Counted from the stretch's first letter, positions 55,342 to 64,000 are shown. The stretch is 64,000 bases of DNA from Maricaulis sp. (GCF_015665295.1 NZ_JADFAJ010000016.1:1-64000); one strand, 5' to 3'. Notes: generated from the letters alone by a model not told the origin. Translations and numbers: made by a program.

Positions 55342-55868
55342 GACGATCCGTCGTCGGAATGGATCAGGTCGAAGCCGATGGCCCGACCGCCATAATCGCC
55401 ATTCTCGTAGAGATCAGCCTGGTCTCCGAACCAGCGCATCAGATGATCATGCAGGCGCACGAAGACGGTATCAAGCGCAGCCTCATCGAGCGGCAGGTCG
55501 AGATCAAAGACCGGCCCGTCCGCTATTGCGATCTCGACATGGTGGCCCTTCTTCGTGCAGCCCAGGACAAGCCGGGTCCAGTCGCCGGTCCGTGATACCC
55601 GTACCGCCAGACCGAAACTGATCGGTCCCAATGGCAGGAAACCGCTTCCCGAGACCGAAAAGGCGCCTGACCGGTAAGGCTGGGGCGACCAGGCGCCCTG
55701 CGGCGGGACAAGGTGGACGCAAATCTTGCCTTCCGAGCCGAGGAAGCGGCAGAAGCCGGTCGAGATATTCTCCGCGACCGAGCGGATCACCGCATAATTT
55801 TCCAGCGAGTACTCGCCATAGCGCTCGGCCACATCGGCGAGCTCGTCAAACCGGGTCTTGTCGCGCAT
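55338..55868 (-). CDS. Conserved hypothetical protein
   Basis: A 176-residue protein, soluble, with mixed helices and strands. The ending DHLMRWFGDQADLYENGDYGGRAIGFDLIHS has conserved-looking aromatic and Gly residues. No known domain was recognised. It starts 62 bases from the divergent GDPD gene and ends overlapping the small membrane protein gene. Confidence 0.7.
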   Translation of the reverse strand: MRDKTRFDELADVAERYGEYSLENYAVIRSVAENISTGFCRFLGSEGKICVHLVPPQGAWSPQPYRSGAFSVSGSGFLPLGPISFGLAVRVSRTGDWTRLVLGCTKKGHHVEIAIADGPVFDLDLPLDEAALDTVFVRLHDHLMRWFGDQADLYENGDYGGRAIGFDLIHSDDGSS

Positions 55869-55930
55869 TTGTCACTCCCCTGGGCTTCCGGCGCAGGCTA
55901 ATGTGCCGGTACCGTAAAGGGGAGGGGTCG

Positions 55931-56926
55931 ATGCGACAAATTTTGATGGGTGTCGGGATACTGGCTGGCCTGACGGCCTGCTCTCCGGCGGTCGAGACCG
56001 CGCCGCCACATGTCTGGAACACCCTGAATGGCGAAGCCCCATTGGTGATTGCCCATCGCGGCGCCAGCGGCGAACGCCCCGAGCATACGCTCGAAGCCTA
56101 TACCCTGGCGATCGAGCAAGGCGCCGATGTCATCGAACCTGACCTGGTCATGACGTCAGATGGCGTTCTGGTGGTCCGCCATGACCATTATCTCTCGACC
56201 ACGACCGACGTCGCGAACCATCCGGCGTTCGCTGATCGCCGCCGCGCCCAGGGCGGGCAGACCGACTGGTGGGTGGAAGACTTCACGCTCGCAGAGCTGC
56301 GCACCTTGCGGGCCCGCCAACCCTGGCCCCAGCGCGATCCCGGTTTCAATGACCAGTTTCTGATCCCGACCTTCGAGGAAGTGCTCGACCTCGCGGCCAC
56401 GCATGGCGTTCGCACCGAGCCGGAAGTGAAGGTACCTGGCCATTTCGTCTCGCTCGGCCTGGACCCGCTACCCGAGCTCGTGCGCATCCTGCGGGAGCGC
56501 GGACTGGATGGTGCCGATGCGACCACGGCGATCCAGTGCTTCGAACCGGATTTTCTCGCTCGCCTCAATGGCGAGGTCGACACACCGCTCCTGATGCTGG
56601 TCTTCCCGATGCAAGAGCTCGACCCGGAAGCCGATCCGCTGCAGCCGACTGTATCGCTCGCCGACCTGTCCGCCTTCGCGGACGGGGTCGGCCCGTCCAA
56701 GGCGCTCGTGATCACCGCCGACGGCGAGGATACCGGCTTCATTGCCCGCGCCCATGAATTGGGGCTGGCCGTGCATCCATGGACCTTCCGCGACGATGTT
56801 CCGGTTGCCGAAGGCGTCACGATCGAGGACGAGTTGCAGCGCATCTTTGCGCTGGGGGTGGACGGCGTGTTCACGGATTTTCCGGCAACGGCGGTGCGAG
56901 TCCGCGACGCCGTGGACGGTGGCTAG
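55931..56926 (+). CDS. Glycerophosphodiester phosphodiesterase (lipoprotein)
   Basis: A 331-residue enzyme that splits glycerophosphodiesters to an alcohol and glycerol-3-phosphate. A lipobox (LTAC, Cys17) suggests attachment to the outer or inner membrane. The catalytic core is VIAHRGASGERPEHTLEAYTLAI, then DVIEPDLVMTSDGVLVVRHDHYL, with the conserved HRG, E/D pair and H. It ends GVDGVFTDFPATAVRVRDA, as in GlpQ-type proteins. GGAGGGG lies before the ATG. Confidence 0.95.
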   Translation: MRQILMGVGILAGLTACSPAVETAPPHVWNTLNGEAPLVIAHRGASGERPEHTLEAYTLAIEQGADVIEPDLVMTSDGVLVVRHDHYLSTTTDVANHPAFADRRRAQGGQTDWWVEDFTLAELRTLRARQPWPQRDPGFNDQFLIPTFEEVLDLAATHGVRTEPEVKVPGHFVSLGLDPLPELVRILRERGLDGADATTAIQCFEPDFLARLNGEVDTPLLMLVFPMQELDPEADPLQPTVSLADLSAFADGVGPSKALVITADGEDTGFIARAHELGLAVHPWTFRDDVPVAEGVTIEDELQRIFALGVDGVFTDFPATAVRVRDAVDGG

Positions 56927-56944
56927 GCGAGCCCACACAAAAAA

Positions 56945-56976
56945 AAGTGGCGCAGAGCTGATGCTCTGCGCCACTT
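56945..56976 (-). terminator. Terminator of cold-shock gene
   Basis: A 14-bp perfect stem (AAGTGGCGCAGAGC / GCTCTGCGCCACTT) with a TGAT loop lies between the convergent GDPD stop and cspA-like stop. On the minus strand it is followed by a run of eight T, so it ends the cold-shock gene. Confidence 0.95.
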
Positions 56977-57004
56977 CCTTAGATCTTGCGATCCCTGAAC
57001 TGCC

Positions 57005-57217
57005 TTAGTCGGCCAGCTGCAGGTCAACCGCCTTCGGGCCCTTGCCGCGACGATCCGGCTCGGTTTCGAAGGAGACTTTCTGGCCATCGCTCAGGCCCGG
57101 CAGACCAGAAGCCTGGACGGCAGAGATGTGCACGAAGACGTCATCGCCGCCCTCGTCCGGAGTGATGAAGCCAAAGCCTTTGCTCTGGTTGAAGAATTTA
57201 ACAACACCTGTAGCCAT
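57005..57217 (-). CDS. Cold-shock protein (CspA family)
   Basis: A 70-residue OB-fold RNA chaperone. RNP1 is KGFGFI (13-18) and RNP2 is VFVHI (27-31). The start [14 protein letters not shown] is the family standard; upstream codons in frame belong to the leader. A hairpin lies in the leader at 57272-57289. The gene is single, with its own terminator. Confidence 0.97.
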   Translation of the reverse strand: MATGVVKFFNQSKGFGFITPDEGGDDVFVHISAVQASGLPGLSDGQKVSFETEPDRRGKGPKAVDLQLAD

Positions 57218-57515
57218 TAGAGGGAACCTTCCCAGTATGCATGCCCCGCGTCCGGGCAAAAATTGAAGTCAGTGTCAGCGTCCTGACACCGGTATTACGG
57301 ACGTAGAAAGTCGGGGAAGGCTGAAGTCTCTGGGCCCGATGTGTTCCCGCACACGCCAAGCGTGAACAGGCATCAGGCAGGCAATCAGTATTCCGTCCGG
57401 CCAGTTCGGCCGCCCGTCACGGCTTTTATGCGCATGAAATCGCCTTCAAGGCAAATGAAACTCCTGTGGCACTTCCCAGTGGGGGCTGCATAATCAAGGC
57501 AGGTAGGAGGCATGC
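57218..57515. other. Intergenic region with cold-shock leader
   Basis: About 298 bases lie between the divergent cold-shock and hypothetical genes. It contains a 7-bp hairpin (GTGTCAG / CTGACAC, loop of four, 57272-57289) that would lie in the cold-shock mRNA leader. No further gene was seen. Confidence 0.5.
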
Positions 57516-58103
57516 ATGACCGTCCATGACCGGAACCAATACTTGCTGTCTGTCGGCGCCATTGCCATGTCGGCAATCGCCCTGCTCTTCGCTTTCCTGG
57601 AATTGCGATCCTCGGATCGCCAGCTTGACGCTGCGGTCTGGCCCTATGTCGACGCTACCTTCGCGGTCAATGCGGATTCCGGCAGCCTGACCCTGTCCAA
57701 CAAGGGGCTGGGTCCCGCCCTCATCCACGAATTCCGGATTCTCTACGAGGGCGAGGAAATCCGGCACCCACTGGAGCTGCCCCAGTTTTCGGACCTGGCG
57801 GGCACGTATTCGGTGACCACCGCATCCGCGGCGAGTTCCGTCCTGTCGGTCGGCGAAGACCTGGTCGCGTTCGAGGTCATCGGCGGTGATGTCGGAAGCC
57901 GCATGCAGGCGGCCCTGCGTGGCCTGGAGCTTGAGATCTGCTACTGTTCCATCAACGGCGCCTGCTGGAGCAATGCCAACCAGGCCAGCTTTCGCCAGCC
58001 GGTCGAGGCCTGCGCCGCCCAGGATATCAATCTCGATGATGCGCTGGACATTTTCCGCGATATCAACACGCCGGCCAGCAATGCCAATGAGGGGGAGGAA
58101 TGA
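57516..58103 (+). CDS. Membrane-anchored protein, unknown
   Basis: A 195-residue protein with one N-terminal helix (about 9-28, LLSVGAIAMSAIALLFAFL) followed by a periplasmic or cytoplasmic beta domain with three Cys (CYCSINGACW). AGGAGG five bases before the start fixes it at 57516. The pattern DAAVWPYVDATFAVN resembles proteins seen next to membrane ion channels, but function is not known. It overlaps the next gene by ATGA. Confidence 0.75.
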   Translation: MTVHDRNQYLLSVGAIAMSAIALLFAFLELRSSDRQLDAAVWPYVDATFAVNADSGSLTLSNKGLGPALIHEFRILYEGEEIRHPLELPQFSDLAGTYSVTTASAASSVLSVGEDLVAFEVIGGDVGSRMQAALRGLELEICYCSINGACWSNANQASFRQPVEACAAQDINLDDALDIFRDINTPASNANEGEE

Positions 58104-58411
58104 CCCGTCGCCGCTTTCTGGAGCGCACACGCCGCAACCGGCAGGAACAGGCGCGATCAGGTCGCTCCTTTGATCCTGCGACGATGATCCGCCTTGCCTT
58201 CTTCGGTGTCGCCCTTGTCGTCGCGGTCGCCGTCTATGTCGGCTTCTGGCGCCAGGGCGAGACAATCTATGACGGCCCCTGGGGACTGATGCAGCGCCTC
58301 ATCACGCCGCTCTTTTTCGGGATCAATGCCCTTGAGCTGATCGTCATCCTGTTTGTCGCACTGGTCTCCTGGCGCATCTGGCACCGCATGAACCGGCCGA
58401 GACGCGATTGA
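58100..58411 (+). CDS. Two-helix membrane protein, unknown
   Basis: A 103-residue protein with a very basic N-terminus (RRRFLERTRRNRQEQARS) and two membrane helices (about 29-50 and 69-93). It is translationally coupled to the upstream gene (ATGA at 58100-58103). Function unknown; the two are likely partners. Confidence 0.7.
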   Translation: MTRRRFLERTRRNRQEQARSGRSFDPATMIRLAFFGVALVVAVAVYVGFWRQGETIYDGPWGLMQRLITPLFFGINALELIVILFVALVSWRIWHRMNRPRRD

Positions 58412-58756
58412 TCCGACACGTTTTGTTGGAATTGTTGACGATATCCATGGCAGCGCCCGCCCCGGGCCGGTGACCGGCGTCGGCCCGGGCCTGATTGCCC
58501 TGCGCGAAAATCGACATGATCACGGCCAAAGGGATCATCAAGGCGATCCGCCCGCCAAAAAATCAATCCGATGGGGCGCAGCGGATCCATGGCATCCTCC
58601 CACCTGAAACTGCTCAAAGCTTGGAAATTTTTGCCGCCACCGCCCAGAAACGCGCGACCATACCGCAAAATCAACCTAGCCAGTCCCGGCCAGCGGGTTT
58701 ATGTGCACCGCGTCGGCATGGATAAACCCCCTCGGCGTTTGAAAGGTCATCTCGTA
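58412..58756. other. Intergenic region upstream of asd
   Basis: A 345-base interval with no convincing gene. A 9-bp inverted repeat (CCCGGGCCG at 58461 / CGGCCCGGG at 58481) is present, without a T-run. A minus-strand open frame at 58344-58541 was judged unlikely. The asd promoter probably lies here. Confidence 0.5.
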
Positions 58757-59776
58757 ATGGGCGTTAAAGTAGCAGTATTCGGAGCAACCGGAGCCGTGGG
58801 CAAGGAAATGCTCACCATCCTGGCGGAACGTCTTTACCCCGCTGATGAAATCCATGCCCTTGCCAGCCGCAAATCAATGGGTGTCGAGCTCTCCTATGGC
58901 GACCGCACCCTGCGCTGCAAGAATGCCGACACATTCGACTTTTCCACCGTCGATCTCGTCCTGATGTCGGCCGGTGGCGATGTGTCGAAGGAATGGACAC
59001 CGAAGATCACCAAGGCCGGCGCCATTGTCGTCGACAATTCCTCGGCCTGGCGCATGGACCCGGACGTGCCGCTGGTCGTGCCGGAAGTGAATATGGACGC
59101 GCTCGACGGCGTCAAGAAAAAGGGCATCATTGCCAATCCGAACTGCTCCACCATCCAGCTGGTCGTTGCCCTCAAGCCGATCCACGACCGGGTCGGGATC
59201 AAGCGCGTCAATTGCGCGACCTACCAGTCCGTGTCCGGCGCCGGCCAGGCCGGCATGGATGAGCTGTGGACCCAGACGAAAGGCATTTTCGTCAATGACG
59301 GTGTCGACCCGCAGGCCTTCACCAAGCAGATCGCCTTCAATGTCATCCCCCATATCGACGTTTTCATGGAAGACGGTTCCACCAAGGAAGAGTGGAAGAT
59401 GATGGCGGAGACCAAGAAGATTCTCGACACCCGGATCAAGCTGTTCGCGACCTGCGCGCGCGTCCCGGTCTTTGTCGGTCACTCGATCGCGGCCCATCTC
59501 GAACTGGACGGCCCGATGTCGGCCGGCGAGGCCCGCGACCTGCTGCGCGAAAGCCCGGGCCTGATGGTGATCGACAAGCGCGAGGACGAGGGTTATGTGA
59601 CGCCGGTCGAATGTGTCGGCGAGTTCGCCACCTTTGTCTCCCGGGTCCGTGAGGACCCGACCGTCGAGAATGGTCTGGCGCTATGGATCGTCTCCGACAA
59701 TCTGCGCAAGGGTGCCGCATTGAACGCCGTACAAATCGCGGAAGGCCTTCTGAACAAGGGCCTGGTCGGCCGCTGA
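58757..59776 (+). CDS. asd: Aspartate-semialdehyde dehydrogenase
   Basis: A 339-residue enzyme of lysine, threonine and methionine biosynthesis that reduces aspartyl phosphate to the semialdehyde. The NADP loop is VFGATGAVGKEML (8-20) and the catalytic Cys is C130 in NPNCST. Other conserved blocks are the VDNSSAWRMDPDVPLVVPEVN and YQSVSGAGQAGMDEL segments. The start at 58757 follows AAGG 11 bases earlier; the frame open upstream is not protein-like. Confidence 0.97.
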   Translation: MGVKVAVFGATGAVGKEMLTILAERLYPADEIHALASRKSMGVELSYGDRTLRCKNADTFDFSTVDLVLMSAGGDVSKEWTPKITKAGAIVVDNSSAWRMDPDVPLVVPEVNMDALDGVKKKGIIANPNCSTIQLVVALKPIHDRVGIKRVNCATYQSVSGAGQAGMDELWTQTKGIFVNDGVDPQAFTKQIAFNVIPHIDVFMEDGSTKEEWKMMAETKKILDTRIKLFATCARVPVFVGHSIAAHLELDGPMSAGEARDLLRESPGLMVIDKREDEGYVTPVECVGEFATFVSRVREDPTVENGLALWIVSDNLRKGAALNAVQIAEGLLNKGLVGR

Positions 59777-59880
59777 CCCGGCTGCACAAGCCGACGCAGA
59801 TCGGCCATGCGCAATAAGCGGGTCGCCATCGACAGGCGGGCTCCCTATGTGCGATGCACGACATCGACCACGGAGCCCGC

Positions 59881-60789
59881 ATGTCCACCGACACCTCAAA
59901 CGATATGCGCCGCGCCTTGGCCGCCGGCCTTTCCGGCTACCTGATCTGGGGCATCTCGCCCCTGTTTTTCCAGACCCTGGACTTTGCCAGCGCCGTCGAG
60001 ATCATCCTGCACCGGGTGATCTGGGCGGTGCCGCTGCTGGCTGGCTCGCTCGCCCTGTCCGGGCGGCTGCGGGCCGCCCTCGGTGTGCTGGCGGATCGCC
60101 GCACCCTGCTGACCCTGCTCGCCACCTCGGCGCTGATCTCGGTCAATTGGTGGGGCTTCATCTATGCCGTCAATTCCGGCCACGTCCTGCAGGCGTCCCT
60201 GGGCTATTACATCAACCCGCTGATGAGCGTCGCGGTCGGCGTTATCATCCTGCGTGAGCCGCTCGGCCCCTGGCGCATCGCGGCGATTTCGCTGGCCGCC
60301 CTGGGTGTCGCCAACCAGATCCTTACAGTCGGCGAAGTGCCGTGGATTTCGCTGATGCTGGCAACCACCTTCACCGCCTATGGCTATCTGCGAAAGGTCG
60401 CAGCCGTCGACGGTCGGGTCGGCCTGTTGTGGGAAACCCTCTTCATCCTGCCCTTCGCGATCATCGGCTTTGCCTGGCTGCAGGCGAGCGGGACAGGGCA
60501 TTTCTTCGAGACCCCATTGCAGTCGGGCCTGCTGATCGCGGCCGGCGCAGTCACGGTGATCCCGCTCCTGCTCTATACGATCGGAGTGCGCGGGCTGCGC
60601 CTGTCGACCATGGGGCTGCTCCAGTTCATCGCGCCGACGCTGCAATTCTCGATCGGGGTCATGGGCGGCGAGACCTTCGAGACCGGTCACCTGATCACCT
60701 TCGCGCTGATCTGGACCGGGGTCGGATGTTTCACCTGGAGCCAGATCCGCCGCGAGCGCAAGCTGGATGCCCTTGCCGAGGACGCCTGA
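59881..60789 (+). CDS. rarD: EamA-family transporter RarD
   Basis: A 302-residue membrane protein with ten helices. Segments such as GYLIWGISPLFFQTLDFASAVEIILHRVIWAVPLL and ISVNWWGFIYAVNSGHVLQASLGYYINPLMSVAVGVIILREPL match RarD, a putative DMT exporter. Function is poorly known. The start at 59881 is preferred over 59854. Confidence 0.93.
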   Translation: MSTDTSNDMRRALAAGLSGYLIWGISPLFFQTLDFASAVEIILHRVIWAVPLLAGSLALSGRLRAALGVLADRRTLLTLLATSALISVNWWGFIYAVNSGHVLQASLGYYINPLMSVAVGVIILREPLGPWRIAAISLAALGVANQILTVGEVPWISLMLATTFTAYGYLRKVAAVDGRVGLLWETLFILPFAIIGFAWLQASGTGHFFETPLQSGLLIAAGAVTVIPLLLYTIGVRGLRLSTMGLLQFIAPTLQFSIGVMGGETFETGHLITFALIWTGVGCFTWSQIRRERKLDALAEDA

Positions 60790-60895
60790 CGCGCTGCTGC
60801 CGGCCTTGACCGGGCAGGTTGGCTGCCCTCTCCTGCCCGCAATTCTGCACTGATTTGATCGGAACCAGATTTCCCGATTGCGACAAGGCCCTGCC

Positions 60896-61855
60896 ATGAC
60901 TGATTTTCCGGCGCCCCGGCGCATTGCCAGCAATGGCATCGAGCTCTCCGTTCACCTCGCCGGGCCGGAAGACGGGCAACCGCTCCTCCTGGTCCATGGC
61001 TGGCCGGAGCTCGCCTATTCCTGGAAAAACCAAATTCATGTACTGGCCAATGTCGGCTACCGCGTCATCGCGCCGGATCTGCGTGGTTTCGGTGCCTCGG
61101 ACTGCCCCGAGGGGGCGGAGAACTACGACATCGATACACTGATCGCCGACCTGACGGGCCTGCTCGACGCGCTGGGTCACGACAAGGCGGTCTGGGTCGG
61201 TCATGACTGGGGCGGGATCATCACCTGGCATGCCGCCATGCTGGCGGCCGACCGGTTTGACGGGGTGATCGGGGTCAATACGCCTCACCTGCCGCGCGGC
61301 GCCCAGGCGCCGACCGAGGCCTTTCGCGAGATCGGCGGGGATGACCACTATATCCTGCGCTTCCAGGAGCCAGGCTATGCGGAGAGCGTCTTCGAAGGCA
61401 AGGAAGACGCCTTCTTCGCCTTCATCTTCGGATCTCCGCCCAAGATCGGAAAGCTCGAGGATTATTTCCCCGACATCACCCATATCCCGGCCCAGTTCGA
61501 AAAGTTCGAAGGCCGGCCGGAAAAGCGGATTGTCGTCGCGCCGGAAGACCGCGCCGTCTATGCCGAGGCCTATCGCCGGACCGGCTTTGGCCCCGGCATC
61601 AATCTTTACCGGAACTTTGACGCCAACTGGCAGCGCATGGGCGGCGTCGACCACCGCATCGCCTTGCCCTGCCTGATGGTGTCGGCCGAGCTCGACTTCA
61701 TGTTGCCGCCCAAGCTGACCGGATGGATGCCGGCCCTGTGCAAGGATGTCGAATTCGCCATCATCGAGGGCTGCGGCCACTGGACGATGTGGGAAGCGCC
61801 CGACGAGCTGAACGCCTATCTGCTGGACTGGCTCGAACGCCGTTTCCCGGCGTGA
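60896..61855 (+). CDS. Epoxide hydrolase-type alpha/beta hydrolase
   Basis: A 319-residue soluble hydrolase. The oxyanion motif is H35-G-W-P38, the nucleophile D104 lies in GHDWGG, the acid in AELDFMLPP and the His in GCGHWTMWEAPDE. A helical cap with conserved Tyr residues follows the nucleophile. Asp as nucleophile and HGWP suggest an epoxide hydrolase or haloalkane-like enzyme rather than an esterase. The start is 60896. Confidence 0.9.
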   Translation: MTDFPAPRRIASNGIELSVHLAGPEDGQPLLLVHGWPELAYSWKNQIHVLANVGYRVIAPDLRGFGASDCPEGAENYDIDTLIADLTGLLDALGHDKAVWVGHDWGGIITWHAAMLAADRFDGVIGVNTPHLPRGAQAPTEAFREIGGDDHYILRFQEPGYAESVFEGKEDAFFAFIFGSPPKIGKLEDYFPDITHIPAQFEKFEGRPEKRIVVAPEDRAVYAEAYRRTGFGPGINLYRNFDANWQRMGGVDHRIALPCLMVSAELDFMLPPKLTGWMPALCKDVEFAIIEGCGHWTMWEAPDELNAYLLDWLERRFPA

Positions 61856-61934
61856 CGCAGTTCCGGAGAAAATCGTTTAGACGTCAGGCGCTGAACAGGT
61901 CTATCCTCGGCACAAGTGAGCACCGGGGAGCCTG

Positions 61935-62336
61935 ATGGGCAAGGCACGCTGGACGTTGTACAGCAATCTGAAGGTCGCCGAACTGGTGTTCGGCGCCGAA
62001 ACCACCATGCTGAATCTGCGCCACGCCATCGCCGAATTGCCGGGAATTCCAGGCTGGCGCTCCAATTTCGACATGCTGCTGATCATCGACGACCTGGCAA
62101 CGCTGGAAACCTTCACACCGCAGGCCATGAAGGATCACCAGGCTTTCATGCGCGGCTGGAATGAGCGCTATCGCGAGGGTCACGCACCCAAGACTGCGCT
62201 GGTGTGCGCTGATGACCTCAAGCGGATCATCCCGGAGCTCTGGTCTGCGATGACACGTGAAGGCTGGAAGACCAAGATCGAGGTCTTCACCAATCGCACC
62301 GAAGCGCTGGCCTGGCTGGCCGAAGACCAGGCCTGA
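61935..62336 (+). CDS. SpoIIAA/STAS-like protein
   Basis: A 133-residue cytosolic protein with the strand-helix order of the SpoIIAA-like group, including FDMLLIIDDLATLE and KTALVCADDLKRIIPELW, and ending FTNRTEALAWLAED. Function unknown. It resembles the protein at 13355-13732 in fold and final motif, but is not closely alike. Confidence 0.75.
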   Translation: MGKARWTLYSNLKVAELVFGAETTMLNLRHAIAELPGIPGWRSNFDMLLIIDDLATLETFTPQAMKDHQAFMRGWNERYREGHAPKTALVCADDLKRIIPELWSAMTREGWKTKIEVFTNRTEALAWLAEDQA

Positions 62337-62360
62337 TCCGCCCGCTTGACCGCAACCCGA

Positions 62361-63500
62361 CTAGAGGCAGCCGTAAACCGCTTCGATGATCCGGACCGGG
62401 CGCGGGTCGCCGGCAAGGTAGTGATGCTGGCGGTTCATGACATAGGCGCCGGTCAGATTGTGAACCGGATCGGCAAAAGCACAGGATCCGCCCCAGCCGG
62501 AATGGCCAATCGTCTCTGGCGTCGGGCCATAAAAGCCCGGCTTGGTGTTGCGCATCACCCCGGCCCCCCATGACAGGTCGAAGGGCAGGACTTTGTCCGG
62601 GCCGCTGACACGTTCCTTGACCAGATCCGCCAGCGTCGCCTCGGAGATGAAACGCTTGCCGTCCAGTCGGCCGTGGTCGGCATAGACCGTCATCAGACGC
62701 GCCAGGGCTGCAGCGGTTGCATGGGCGTTGGCCGCCGGAAACTCGGCCTTGCGCCATTCCGTTGCCCCGCGTCGGCCCGGTGAGGACCAGGGTTTCAGGA
62801 AGGCGAGCTCGCGCGGAAGGTTACGGTCACCCAGGTCCGGCACCTGACGCGGCATGGCGTGTTCGGCCGTGCGGACATGTTCGCTTTCGGCCAGGCCGAC
62901 ATGGAAGTCGATGCCACGCCGACCACAGATTTCCTCACGCAGGATCGCCCCGATCGAGCGTCCGTCGGTCCGGCGCGCCAGGGCATCTGCGATGAAGCCG
63001 AAGGTGACCGGGTGATAACCCGATCCCGTGCCGAGCTCCCAGAGCGGCGCCTGCCTGGCCAGCCGGTCCTCGATCAGGGCCGCGTCGAACCAGTCACCGG
63101 CATCCATCTCCTCGGCGATTCCGGACAGGCCGGCCTGGTGGGAGAGCGCCTGCGCGACGGTGACACTGGACTTTCCGCCCGCGGCGAATTCCGGCCAGTA
63201 GTCGGCCACAGGCGCATCATAGGACAGAAGGGCACGGTCGACGAGGCGGGCGATGACGAGCGCCGCGATCGCCTTGCCGGTCGAATAGACCGGAACCAGC
63301 GTATCGCTCTGCCAGGCGACACTCTTCTTGCGGTCAGCCCAGCCGGCATGGATATCCACGACCGACTCACCGTCGATGCTGAGCGCGAAGCCGGCGCCGA
63401 TCTCGTCCTGATCGGTCCAGTTGGCGAGAAAGGCGTCCGCGACCGGCTCGAAGCCGGCGGCGACATGGCCATGAAGGGCAGGCAGGGTGTCGATGCTCAT
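62361..63500 (-). CDS. Beta-lactamase-family serine hydrolase/esterase
   Basis: A 379-residue protein without an obvious signal peptide. The SxxK motif is S73-T-G-K76, the Tyr motif is in GSGYHPVTFG, and the final box GHSGWGG fits the HxG pattern. This resembles EstB-type esterases and other class C-like hydrolases. Start at 63500. It is 32 bases downstream of a pyridoxal kinase gene on the same strand. Confidence 0.9.
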   Translation of the reverse strand: MSIDTLPALHGHVAAGFEPVADAFLANWTDQDEIGAGFALSIDGESVVDIHAGWADRKKSVAWQSDTLVPVYSTGKAIAALVIARLVDRALLSYDAPVADYWPEFAAGGKSSVTVAQALSHQAGLSGIAEEMDAGDWFDAALIEDRLARQAPLWELGTGSGYHPVTFGFIADALARRTDGRSIGAILREEICGRRGIDFHVGLAESEHVRTAEHAMPRQVPDLGDRNLPRELAFLKPWSSPGRRGATEWRKAEFPAANAHATAAALARLMTVYADHGRLDGKRFISEATLADLVKERVSGPDKVLPFDLSWGAGVMRNTKPGFYGPTPETIGHSGWGGSCAFADPVHNLTGAYVMNRQHHYLAGDPRPVRIIEAVYGCL

Positions 63501-63532
63501 GGCCCTCTGGCTAGCGCGCGCCGCGACAGCGA

Positions 63533-64000
63533 TCAAGCGGGCTGGGCTGGCTCGGCTTCAAGCGTCACCAGCGGCGTGGTCAGGACGTCGGCGGCGGCGA
63601 CCAGTGGCAGCTCCGGTGCGGACCATTCATGGGCCCGCATGACCAGGCTCACCGTAGCGGCGACGGATTTCTCGAGGGCGGTCTTCGCATCCTCGCCGGC
63701 GATGATCTGATTGATAAAAGCCGCAGTCAGCGCGTCCCCAGTCCCGTTCGGCGCCTTGGGGAAGCGGTCATGGGTTACCAGCCAGGCCTGGGTCTCGTCC
63801 ACATAAAGCACGCCGATCCGGCCATGGCGCGGCAGCGAGGAGACCAGAACCGGGCGACCCATCGCGCGCGCCGCGCGGACCATTGAAGCGAGATCGGTCA
63901 GCGGCCGGCCGGTGATGTGCCCAAGCTCGAACAGGTTGGGCGTGACCAGATCCGCGCGGCTGATCAGCTGGTCCTTGATTGCCGCCGCGATCGGTGCCGG
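63533..64000 (-). CDS. pdxY: Pyridoxal kinase, partial (PfkB-type)
   Basis: The C-terminal 155 residues of a gene that runs off the right edge. The visible part begins within AIKDQLISRADLVTPNLFELGHITGRPLTDL, the usual pyridoxal kinase motif, and contains the anion hole NGTGDALTAAF with the catalytic Asp. It salvages vitamin B6 by phosphorylating pyridoxal. About 130 N-terminal residues are missing. Confidence 0.92.
   Translation of the reverse strand, partial: PAPIAAAIKDQLISRADLVTPNLFELGHITGRPLTDLASMVRAARAMGRPVLVSSLPRHGRIGVLYVDETQAWLVTHDRFPKAPNGTGDALTAAFINQIIAGEDAKTALEKSVAATVSLVMRAHEWSAPELPLVAAADVLTTPLVTLEAEPAQPA

Noticed and set aside
58461-58489. 9-bp inverted repeat as a terminator after the two membrane proteins
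   Set aside because: No T-run and an 11-base loop; kept only as a note in the intergenic entry.
58344-58541. 65-codon minus-strand frame with a signal-like start upstream of asd
   Set aside because: No ribosome site, overlaps a coupled plus-strand gene by 68 bases, and the end is Arg/Cys-rich noise.

Overview
The window is 64 kb of GC-rich (roughly 60-65% by eye) chromosomal DNA from a respiring alphaproteobacterium. Indicators are the RegB/RegA/SenC redox two-component cluster, the sdhCDAB and mdh genes, the System I cytochrome c maturation genes ccmABCDG, ZapE, an intracellular PHA depolymerase, FtsY/MtaB synteny, and many GTG/ATGA translational overlaps. Gene content best fits the Caulobacterales/Hyphomonadales (Maricaulis-like) group; that placement is inference. 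No rRNA, tRNA, CRISPR array, insertion sequence or prophage gene was seen.

Layout: 0-3.9 kb has a left-edge-truncated carotenoid oxygenase with a DUF2141 partner, a membrane LytTR regulator, an acetyltransferase and a TspO-like protein. 3.9-13.1 kb has malate dehydrogenase, an XRE/membrane-protein pair, an AraC regulator, an O-methyltransferase, an S41 peptidase, a tandem GNAT, ZapE and a thioesterase/iron-ADH pair. 13.1-24.3 kb has a small SpoIIAA-like protein, methylmalonate-semialdehyde dehydrogenase, a trypsin-type autotransporter, a lipoprotein with a suspect C-terminus, an ArsR regulator, a methyltransferase-like protein, an acyltransferase, a frameshifted FG-GAP protein and a beta-lactamase-family hydrolase. 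24.3-33.1 kb has sdhCDAB, an SDR and two zinc metallopeptidases followed by an overlapping membrane protein. 33.1-41.4 kb has mtaB-ftsY-EamA-yciB-marR facing ccmA-ccmB-methyltransferase-ccmC-ccmD-ccmG. 41.5-49 kb has aconitase, a DUF1223 protein, regA/regB, senC and phaZ. 49-64 kb has a large orphan secreted protein, PBP1, a CPA antiporter, GDPD, cold-shock protein, two orphan membrane proteins, asd, rarD, an epoxide hydrolase, a second SpoIIAA-like protein, a serine hydrolase and a right-edge-truncated pyridoxal kinase.

Much of the window is central carbon and respiratory metabolism: aconitase, malate and succinate dehydrogenases, cytochrome c maturation, SCO/SenC and the RegBA redox regulator. 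No obviously new multi-gene defence or mobile system is visible. The points most worth a second look are: a MarR-type regulator with a lysine-rich histone-H1-like tail, a methyltransferase inserted in the ccm operon, a G-tract frameshift in the seven-loop FG-GAP protein, a probable frameshift in a lipoprotein gene, a 10-bp inverted repeat upstream of the iron-ADH operon, and an unrecognised 525-residue acidic secreted protein.
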